Source: Chloroflexota bacterium
GTDB lineage: Bacteria > Chloroflexota > Anaerolineae > Anaerolineales > Villigracilaceae
Direction: 5' to 3'
Assembly (NCBI GenBank): GCA_016875755.1
Contig: VGOX01000144.1
Coordinates: 1-6,283 of the forward strand
DNA length: 6,283 nucleotides
Position numbers and translations under genes: made by a program. Position 1 is the stretch's first letter. Every line of letters begins with the position of its first letter. Under the pieces are notes generated by a model. The model was not told where the DNA came from and did not search any database. It saw only the letters and a program-made list of their open reading frames with translations. Of this stretch, positions 1 to 4,546 are shown one piece after another.

Positions 1-524
1 ATACGCATCCCATCATCAGTATTGTGATACCGTTGGCGATGTTGCTCATGGGAGGAATTGCATTCCCGGGTGGGGCTGTTTACATCAATATCCATGCTCT
101 GAGAAAACCACACTACCGCAGTCTTGTTTCGGCGGCGGGTCCGTTTGCGAATCTGCTTTGTCTTCTTCTACTGGCGCTGCCTTTTGGCAGTCTTCCTTTT
201 TATTCCCTTTTTTCGATGGCCTCATTTCCGTTCCTCTCAGCGATTGGCTTTCTGGCGTTGTTGCAGATGACCGCTTTATTTATCAATTTATTGCCGATCC
301 CGGGCTTGGATGGTTTTGGTATTCTTGAGTACTTTCTTCCGCGTGAATGGGTGGAATTTTCCAGTTTTCTGCGGCCCTTTGGATTTATCATAGTTTTCTT
401 TTTCCTGTCGACGGCTTCGCCGCTCTCAGATTTCTTTTGGGGCAACGTGTGGTCTGCCATGGAGTTGCTCGGTCCCGAACTGGCTTTTTTTGCCAATGAG
501 GGAGTACTGATGTTATTCCCTTGA
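1..524 (+). CDS. M50 (site-2 protease-like) intramembrane zinc metalloprotease, 3' part only
   Basis: The reading frame is open from the left edge (first full codon at base 3) to a TGA at 522-524, so the gene begins outside the window and about 173 residues are seen. Two signatures of the M50 family are visible. One is an AGPFANLL segment (bases 135-158), matching the family's A/SGP-x-xN-L motif. The other is NLLPIPGLDG (about bases 288-314), whose Asp (codon 309-311) is the usual third zinc ligand. The HExxH zinc motif should lie upstream of the window and cannot be checked. The rest is strongly hydrophobic, with membrane segments around the AGP motif, before the LDG motif, and near bases 372-415. 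M50 enzymes cleave substrates within the membrane, for example anti-sigma factors; the substrate here is unknown. A GTG at base 24 could be mistaken for the start, but it lies inside the conserved domain. The next gene follows after 78 nt on the same strand. Confidence 0.85.
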   Translation, partial: THPIISIVIPLAMLLMGGIAFPGGAVYINIHALRKPHYRSLVSAAGPFANLLCLLLLALPFGSLPFYSLFSMASFPFLSAIGFLALLQMTALFINLLPIPGLDGFGILEYFLPREWVEFSSFLRPFGFIIVFFFLSTASPLSDFFWGNVWSAMELLGPELAFFANEGVLMLFP

Positions 525-602
525 GAAAATTTATAAATGTCAAAATTACCCTGACGATAGTATTCTCAACCGTATTGGCATATCGTCACTCTGCAAAACG
601 AG

Positions 603-1412
603 ATGAATAAATCCCTCTCCCTTGTACTCTTTTTCATTCTGACCTTCGTGTTTTCATGGCTGGTATGGATCCCCGCTGCGCTGAATTCCATGGGACATCT
701 CGCGCTTCCTTTTTCTACCATGATGCTGGTCATCTTCGGTGCGCATGGTCCACTGCTGGCAGCGCTGATGTTGACGTATAAGGAAGGCCGTTGGGATGCC
801 GTCAAAACCCTGCTCCGTGCGGGGTTTGATCTGCGCCTGAAACTGGTTTGGTGGCTTGTCATTCTTTCACTCCCCATTGTATTGGGCGGGCTGGCAGTGT
901 GGGTAAGCGCCCAACTAAACGGATTTGAATTTGACAGGACATTATTGTCTCAACCAGCCATGATCCTGCCAGTATTCTTTGTTCTGTTCTTTTTTGGCGG
1001 TTCATTTCAAGAGGAATTTGGCTGGAGAGGCTTTGCCCTGCCGAAACTATTGGAAACTTATAACCCCATTATTGCAAGTCTCATTCTTGGGGTGATCTGG
1101 GGCGTGTGGCATTATCCGTTATTTCATGTTGTGGAGTCGAGCCAATCTTTTATGCGTTTTGAGCTTTTCCTCGCATTTGCTACTGCGTATAGCTTTGTCT
1201 TCACATGGATCTATTTGAAAACGAACAAAAACTTATTTGCAGCCCTGCTGCTTCATACTGCTATCAATACAGGTTTTTCCATTTTTCCCCCAGTTGAAAA
1301 AGAACTGGGCGGAGATCAATCTGCCTTTGTGTTCTTGGTGACCCTGTGTATCGTAGCGGCGGTATTTCTCGTTTTGAAAGACCGTACAACGTGGTTTGAA
1401 ACATCTGCGTAA
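603..1412 (+). CDS. CPBP family intramembrane metalloprotease (CAAX/Rce1/Abi type)
   Basis: The 269-residue polytopic membrane protein has about eight hydrophobic segments (roughly 5-27, 36-58, 82-103, 116-134, 155-175, 188-206, 210-228, 239-258). All three CPBP motifs are present: EEFGWR (E137, E138, R142, the EExxxR motif), a second-motif histidine in the segment ending GVWH (H170), and HTAIN (H218, N222, the HxxxN motif). In this family the Glu and His residues form the active site within the membrane. Eukaryotic relatives remove CAAX tripeptides, and bacterial ones include bacteriocin-immunity and protein-processing enzymes, so the substrate cannot be named. The ATG at 603 gives a natural membrane-protein N-terminus. 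No good Shine-Dalgarno precedes it, and the 78-nt upstream gap has only weak -10-like words (TATAAA at 532-537, TAGTAT at 558-563), so co-transcription with the M50 gene is possible. A hairpin terminator follows 17 nt after the stop. The gene looks AT-richer than those to its right. Confidence 0.93.
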   Translation: MNKSLSLVLFFILTFVFSWLVWIPAALNSMGHLALPFSTMMLVIFGAHGPLLAALMLTYKEGRWDAVKTLLRAGFDLRLKLVWWLVILSLPIVLGGLAVWVSAQLNGFEFDRTLLSQPAMILPVFFVLFFFGGSFQEEFGWRGFALPKLLETYNPIIASLILGVIWGVWHYPLFHVVESSQSFMRFELFLAFATAYSFVFTWIYLKTNKNLFAALLLHTAINTGFSIFPPVEKELGGDQSAFVFLVTLCIVAAVFLVLKDRTTWFETSA

Positions 1413-1429
1413 ACTATCTGTAGATACAA

Positions 1430-1458
1430 AACGAGACTGCTTGTGAGGCAGTCTCGTT
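1430..1458. terminator. bidirectional intrinsic terminator between convergent genes
   Basis: A perfect 11-bp inverted repeat (AACGAGACTGC at 1430-1440, GCAGTCTCGTT at 1448-1458) flanks a 7-nt loop, TTGTGAG, in which T-G and T-A pairs could extend the stem to 13 pairs. Reading rightward it is followed by ACTTTTTACTT; reading leftward the stem ends in a run of four T and then GTATC. It lies between the CPBP gene (stop 17 nt away) and plsY (stop 34 nt away on the other strand), so it is placed to stop both transcripts. Neither U-tract is long, so efficiency is uncertain. Confidence 0.82.
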
Positions 1459-1505
1459 ACTTTTTACTTATTACTCATCACTTCCCACTTCTCACTTTTC
1501 ACTTC
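1457..1505. repeat. seven-copy degenerate heptanucleotide tandem repeat
   Basis: Seven consecutive 7-bp units read on the + strand as TTACTTT, TTACTTA, TTACTCA, TCACTTC, CCACTTC, TCACTTT and TCACTTC, consensus YYACTTN (minus strand NAAGTRR). ACT is invariant in all units, and each differs from its neighbours at one to three positions. The array shares its first two bases with the terminator stem and gives that terminator its T-rich tail. At its other end it enters plsY: the minus-strand units encode the last three residues (Ser-Glu-Lys) and the TGA stop. Because 7 is not a multiple of 3, gain or loss of a unit would change where plsY stops. Similar heptamer arrays (STRR) are known from filamentous cyanobacteria; whether this one is repeated elsewhere in the genome cannot be seen here. 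Confidence 0.8.
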
Positions 1506-2184
1506 CCCCCTGCGCTTCCTTCCTTGCTCTCAACCAGCCGTTCAAACTGTACTTCACGACCCGTTCCTGACCTGCAAATAATTTCTTCAAATTCGGACGC
1601 AGCGCCCACATCAGCAGTAACTCCGCGCCCACGCCGTACCAGACGTATGCCCAGGGCAGAACTCCCTGCGCGGCGAGGATGGCGAACAGGATGATGGCGA
1701 ACAATGCCACCGCCATCGTCGTGACCGAGGCAATGCCGATGGTGAAGAAGGTCAACATGCCAAGCGGCAGGATGATGAGAATGGAACTGAGGTGCAGCCC
1801 CATTGCGCCGCCCACTGAAGGCGCTCCGCCCGCACCGCCGCGCAAGCCGACGAACTTCCCGTTTGTATCCCGTTCGGGTAAAAAGATCGAGTAATTGTGT
1901 CCTAAAATGGCGGCAAGCGGAGTGACCACATGCACCCACGAAGCATCGGGGGTGATCCACTTTGCCACCCATACCGCGCCTGCGCCCTTCAAAATATCGA
2001 GCATGGCAGTTGCAAACCCTGCCCCAAAACCAGCGGCGCGCATGGCGTTCGTGCCGCCCGTCCGCCCGCTTTCCACCTCACGAATATCTTTTCCTGTTTT
2101 CAGTTTCACGATCAGCAAGCCAAAGGGGATCGATCCGAACACGTATGCCAGAAAGATAACCACAAGGTCAATCACAGTTTCCAT
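1492..2184 (-). CDS. plsY: divergent PlsY-like acyl-phosphate:glycerol-3-phosphate acyltransferase
   Basis: The product is 230 residues, an integral membrane protein. PlsY makes lysophosphatidic acid from glycerol 3-phosphate and the acyl-phosphate made by PlsX, the first committed step of membrane phospholipid synthesis. Family marks are the N-terminal FGSIPFG (16-22), motif 1 as SGRTGGTNAMR (39-49, with the essential Ser39 and Arg49), LDILKG (62-67), GHNYS (95-99), and a C-terminal RPNLKKLFAGQE (196-207). It departs from the family in several places. Motif 1 lacks the usual SGN, having Arg41. About ten extra residues (near 103-112) separate GHNYS from motif 2. Motif 2 is GGAGGAP (116-122), not GGKGVAT. 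The motif-3 His is Leu195, while Asn198 and Glu207 remain. ATG at 2184 is chosen over one 36 nt upstream because a GGAGGAG lies 5 nt before it and the longer reading would translate that site. The last residues come from a heptamer repeat. It could be a paralogue with altered substrate. Confidence 0.85.
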   Translation of the reverse strand: METVIDLVVIFLAYVFGSIPFGLLIVKLKTGKDIREVESGRTGGTNAMRAAGFGAGFATAMLDILKGAGAVWVAKWITPDASWVHVVTPLAAILGHNYSIFLPERDTNGKFVGLRGGAGGAPSVGGAMGLHLSSILIILPLGMLTFFTIGIASVTTMAVALFAIILFAILAAQGVLPWAYVWYGVGAELLLMWALRPNLKKLFAGQERVVKYSLNGWLRARKEAQGGSEK

Positions 2185-2189
2185 CAAAA

Positions 2190-2196
2190 CTCCTCC
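2190..2196 (-). promoter_or_regulatory. strong ribosome binding site that sets the plsY start
   Basis: On the minus strand GGAGGAG is followed by a 5-nt spacer (TTTTG) and ATG at 2184-2182. This fixes the plsY start and rules out the in-frame ATG at 2220, whose reading would encode the site as Gly-Gly-Val-Leu. Confidence 0.85.
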
Positions 2197-2202
2197 GATT
2201 TG

Positions 2203-2230
2203 AGTGTAATCATAAAACACACTAAGTCAA
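2203..2230 (-). promoter_or_regulatory. possible sigma-70 type promoter for plsY
   Basis: In the 57-nt gap between the JAMM gene and plsY, the minus strand reads TTGACT (2230-2225, 5 of 6 to the -35 consensus), a 16-nt spacer, then TACACT (2208-2203, 4 of 6 to the -10). The expected start of transcription would fall just before the Shine-Dalgarno, giving a very short leader. An overlapping TATGAT (2214-2209) is a better -10 word but has no -35 at the right distance. If real, plsY can be transcribed apart from the two upstream genes. Confidence 0.4.
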
Positions 2231-2241
2231 TTATGGTTGCT

Positions 2242-2643
2242 TTATTCATTCACTTGCAAAGATACTTCGCGGAATTCACCGTTTTCTATCCAAAATCCGC
2301 GTGTGCGCCACTCACTATCCACGCAGGCGAGGATGACATAGGTCACTGCATAGGCGGCTTCTGCGATGTCGGTTGGAGAAACAGTTTCAGGTCCAGCAGG
2401 ATGCGAGTGGAAGATGCCGAGCAGGTCCATGTCGTTGGATTCGATCCATTCGAACGCATGGAGCTGATCGATGGGATCCATCACGTATCGCACCGGGCTT
2501 TGTGCCTGATTCTGTACGAAAAATATTTTTTCCACCTGTGAGTTTTTCCCCGCCAAAAGACCGCACGCCTCGAGCGGCGCATGTGCATGGACATACGCCG
2601 TCATTTCCTGCAATTGTTCTTTTGAAAGAGAAAGGGATTGCAT
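2242..2643 (-). CDS. JAMM/MPN+ metalloprotease, M67 family (Mec-like)
   Basis: The 133-residue soluble protein is essentially a single JAMM domain. The zinc-site pattern is complete: Glu25 in LEACGLLAG, His79 and His81 in HSHP, then Ser89 and Asp92 (HxH, seven residues, SxxD). Small bacterial M67 enzymes of this length remove residues from, or process, ubiquitin-like sulfur carriers (such as CysO, ThiS and MoaD relatives), or act as isopeptidase-like enzymes. None of the usual partners (a ThiS/MoaD-type protein, a ThiF-type activating enzyme, a cysteine synthase) is in this window. The start at 2643 gives the family's normal N-terminus (LSLSKEQL before the Glu motif). Its ATG follows the upstream stop by 2 nt (TAGCAATG) and has no Shine-Dalgarno, which suggests translational coupling. 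A longer in-frame reading to 2862 only overlaps the upstream membrane-protein gene in another frame. The catalytic call is firm; the substrate is unknown. Confidence 0.93.
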   Translation of the reverse strand: MQSLSLSKEQLQEMTAYVHAHAPLEACGLLAGKNSQVEKIFFVQNQAQSPVRYVMDPIDQLHAFEWIESNDMDLLGIFHSHPAGPETVSPTDIAEAAYAVTYVILACVDSEWRTRGFWIENGEFREVSLQVNE

Positions 2644-2645
2644 TG

Positions 2646-3458
2646 CTATAAAAAGAGTGCCGAAACCCATGCCGCTCCCAGAATAATGGCGGGGCTTACC
2701 ACCGCGCGGCGTAGGGGGATATTTTCCGCAAGGCTGACGGAGAGCATCGTCAGCGCATACAGCGGACCTGTGAGCGCCAGCCCAAATTGAATGGGGGAGA
2801 GCGGCCAGTAATGCAGGCCTGCGCCGATCTGCGCACACACAATGCCGATGCCGAACGCCCACGGGAAATCCCAGCGGTCAGAGCCGTCGAGGTGCAGGAT
2901 GCGCAAGCTGATCAAACTTGCCACGATGAAAATGGCGGGAATTAACAGGAACATGCGCACACCCGAAAATCGGAGCGACGCCGCAAGGATGAAAAACAGC
3001 GCGTACGCCAGTGCGGTCAACCCGGCGCGGGCAAAGGCATACGAAGGAGCCGACGGGTTAATGGTGACATATTCTGCTACGAAAACACTCAGGAGCAGTG
3101 CCGCACCGAAAGCAAACCCGACCCACCATGCGGAGCTATCCGCCAGAAGCACGAGCGGCGCACCGATCACGAAAGCGGTCAGGGTGGGCAGCATAATGTG
3201 CTCACGGGGTGATTTTTCGCCCAACGCGGGGTGGTCGTGTGTCAGCCAGAACATGCCGGCGGCGGTCAATGCGGCGGCGGCGAGGGTCATGAATGTGCCG
3301 AGGGTGAGGGGAAAGGCAAAATAAAAGCCGGGCAGGCTCAGGCTGAGGGTGAGGCGCGGGGTCTGGATCAGACGGGTGATTGCAAATGCCAACAGCACAG
3401 AGGCGGTCAAAACTCCCACACGGTCTGCCGAAGGCCAATAGGAACGGTTTTCCTGCAT
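2646..3458 (-). CDS. polytopic membrane protein of unknown function (270 aa)
   Basis: I do not recognise a named family. The 270 residues form about eight or nine membrane segments (roughly 15-31, 45-72, 90-108, 110-130, 142-162, 168-187, 199-217, 222-243, 252-269) with very short loops. The longest polar stretch is about 74-89 (HDHPALGEKSPREH). There are no cytoplasmic or periplasmic domains, no nucleotide-binding motif and no obvious catalytic cluster. Charged residues at membrane edges (Asp107, Glu129, Asp191, Asp194, Asp197) could have a role, but that is a guess. It is the first gene of the minus-strand cluster; its stop (TAG, 2648-2646) lies 2 nt before the JAMM start, so the two proteins are probably made together. 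The ATG at 3458 has no Shine-Dalgarno but lies 6 nt after a TACAAT, as expected for a leaderless message. The frame is real: it ends exactly at the JAMM gene and has a normal membrane-protein composition, unlike the overlapping opposite-strand frames. Confidence 0.85.
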   Translation of the reverse strand: MQENRSYWPSADRVGVLTASVLLAFAITRLIQTPRLTLSLSLPGFYFAFPLTLGTFMTLAAAALTAAGMFWLTHDHPALGEKSPREHIMLPTLTAFVIGAPLVLLADSSAWWVGFAFGAALLLSVFVAEYVTINPSAPSYAFARAGLTALAYALFFILAASLRFSGVRMFLLIPAIFIVASLISLRILHLDGSDRWDFPWAFGIGIVCAQIGAGLHYWPLSPIQFGLALTGPLYALTMLSVSLAENIPLRRAVVSPAIILGAAWVSALFL

Positions 3459-3464
3459 GCAGAG

Positions 3465-3493
3465 ATTGTACCTGTGCGCCCGCGTGAATGCAA
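3465..3493 (-). promoter_or_regulatory. promoter of the minus-strand cluster, predicted leaderless
   Basis: On the minus strand TTGCAT (3493-3488) and TACAAT (3470-3465) are 17 nt apart. TACAAT matches the -10 consensus at 5 of 6 positions. Only 6 nt (CTCTGC) separate it from the ATG at 3458, so transcription would start at or next to the A of the start codon. No ribosome binding site is present, which fits a leaderless message. Confidence 0.6.
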
Positions 3494-3502
3494 GCAGGGG
3501 TA

Positions 3503-3511
3503 TGGTAGAAT
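3503..3511 (+). promoter_or_regulatory. extended -10 promoter for the 329-aa gene and gyrB, predicted leaderless
   Basis: TGGTAGAAT combines an extended -10 TG with TAGAAT (3506-3511, 5 of 6 to consensus). Nine nt separate it from the ATG at 3521, so the leader would be only a few bases, and no Shine-Dalgarno is present. No good -35 lies 16-18 nt upstream (CGTGAA at 3483-3488 is the best placed), which is typical of extended -10 promoters. It shares the word GGTANAAT with the opposite promoter, and its upstream contact region overlaps that promoter's -35. Confidence 0.55.
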
Positions 3512-3520
3512 CGATCGGTT

Positions 3521-4510
3521 ATGGAAGTAACTCGTTTGGAAAACCTTCCCCCGCCTCCGGGCATTATCAACTCGATCCGCGCAGGGTTCGATACCATCGC
3601 CTCGCACATTACGGTGATTCTCCTGCCGCTTCTGTTGAATTTGCTTATGTGGCTCGGTCCGCGCCTGCGAATGGACGCGCTCTTTGGCTCGGTTGAAAAT
3701 GATATGGTGGATATTTGGCGTAGCGGCGGCATTCCCGCTGAGGATATCCAACGCGTGCTGGATTGGTACGATGCGACGATTCCAGCCATCAACCTGTTCT
3801 GGGTGGTGCGTACGCTTCCTGTCGGGATCTCGAACCTGCTTCTGGCCAATGGAACATCTGCCACGCCGATGGGGGATCCTGCCATCTGGCAAGTGAGCGG
3901 ACTCAGCCTGCCGGGCTGGATCATACTGCTGACATTGATCGGCTGGGTTGGCGGCGCGTTGTACTTCCGCAGTGTGGCATGGATCGTCCTTGTGGAAAAA
4001 GAGCAGGTGGTACATACCTTCGCCGCCATTTTTCAAACGGTTCTGCTCTCGATCCTGTTCGGCATCGTCCTGTTTATGATCGGATTGCCGCTCATACTGG
4101 TGCTTGTCCTGCTGGCGCAATTGAACGCATTCCTCGCCAACCTGTTCGTGTTGTTCGTCAGTTTGGGTTCGGTGTGGGTGATCGTGCCTTTGTTCTTTTG
4201 GTCGCACGGCATCTTTTTGGATAGGCAGAACGTGTTCGCTTCTATGCTGAGCAGCATCCAGTTGACCCGCTTCACACTGCCCACCAGCAGTCTTTTCGTT
4301 CTGACGGTGTTCCTGCTTGCTTATGGGTTGAACTTCCTCTGGCGCATTCCCGCCGAAGATTCATGGCTCACCTTGTTTGGCATCTTCGGACACTCCTTTG
4401 TCACGACGGCGCTGTTAGCTGGCAGTTTTATTTATTATCGTGATATGAAAGCCTGGTTGAAGGACGTGCTCGAAACACTGCGTCCCGTCAATTCTGTCCG
4501 TCAGGCATAA
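3521..4510 (+). CDS. polytopic membrane protein of unknown function upstream of gyrB (329 aa)
   Basis: I do not recognise the family. The protein has about six membrane segments (near 29-46, 133-158, 172-200, 203-228, 255-274, 284-306). A short proline-rich start (PPPPG, 10-14) precedes the first segment. A larger polar region of about 85 residues (47-131) follows it, containing an acidic helix-like stretch (about 58-84) and a Gly/Ser/Thr/Pro-rich part (111-127). The C-terminal tail (307-329) is charged. The general pattern, an amphipathic entry segment and then several helices with a GWVGGALYFR turn, recalls unassigned bacterial membrane-scaffold or transporter-like proteins, but no catalytic motif is visible. 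The ATG at 3521 has no ribosome binding site and lies just after an extended -10 box. The gene ends 36 nt before gyrB with no terminator between, so it is probably the first gene of a gyrB transcript. Its reality is supported by normal codon use and membrane-protein composition. Confidence 0.85.
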   Translation: MEVTRLENLPPPPGIINSIRAGFDTIASHITVILLPLLLNLLMWLGPRLRMDALFGSVENDMVDIWRSGGIPAEDIQRVLDWYDATIPAINLFWVVRTLPVGISNLLLANGTSATPMGDPAIWQVSGLSLPGWIILLTLIGWVGGALYFRSVAWIVLVEKEQVVHTFAAIFQTVLLSILFGIVLFMIGLPLILVLVLLAQLNAFLANLFVLFVSLGSVWVIVPLFFWSHGIFLDRQNVFASMLSSIQLTRFTLPTSSLFVLTVFLLAYGLNFLWRIPAEDSWLTLFGIFGHSFVTTALLAGSFIYYRDMKAWLKDVLETLRPVNSVRQA

Positions 4511-4536
4511 CACTTCTCTGAAAAATAATCAATCCT

Positions 4537-4541
4537 GGAGG
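4537..4541 (+). promoter_or_regulatory. ribosome binding site that sets the GTG start of gyrB
   Basis: GGAGG is followed by a 5-nt spacer (TCCTT) and GTG at 4547. The next in-frame Met is residue 30, inside the conserved ATPase fold, so GTG is the only start consistent with the protein. Confidence 0.85.
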
Positions 4542-4546
4542 TCCTT

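Noticed and set aside
24..524. GTG at base 24 as the true start of the first gene
   Set aside because: The frame is open to the left edge and the codon lies inside the hydrophobic M50 domain; the HExxH part must lie upstream.
525..602. Promoter for the CPBP gene (TATAAA at 532-537 or TAGTAT at 558-563)
   Set aside because: No -35 at a suitable distance, and the leader would lack a Shine-Dalgarno; too weak to list.
1457..1505. CRISPR array
   Set aside because: The repeat is a direct 7-bp tandem with no spacers and no cas genes nearby.
1443..1694. Plus-strand frame crossing the terminator and heptamer repeat
   Set aside because: It overlaps the end of plsY antisense, begins inside the hairpin loop region and has a low-complexity composition.
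1499..1972. Second minus-strand frame inside plsY
   Set aside because: It is a shifted frame of plsY, rich in Arg/His/Cys and with no recognisable domain; plsY itself has the family motifs.
1930..2541. Long plus-strand frame of about 200 residues opposite plsY and the JAMM gene
   Set aside because: It crosses two well-supported genes on the other strand, has a shadow-like composition and no ribosome binding site.
2644..2862. N-terminal extension of the JAMM gene up to an ATG at 2862
   Set aside because: The added 73 residues only overlap the upstream membrane-protein gene in another frame and look like noise (Arg/His/Cys-rich); the JAMM family N-terminus begins at 2643.
3202..4207. Two long minus-strand frames (275 and 266 residues) across the divergent promoter region
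   Set aside because: They are antisense to the 329-aa membrane protein and overlap each other. Their composition (rich in Gln, Arg, His, Pro) is that of shadows of hydrophobic genes, and the promoters and starts in the spacer support the divergent pair instead.
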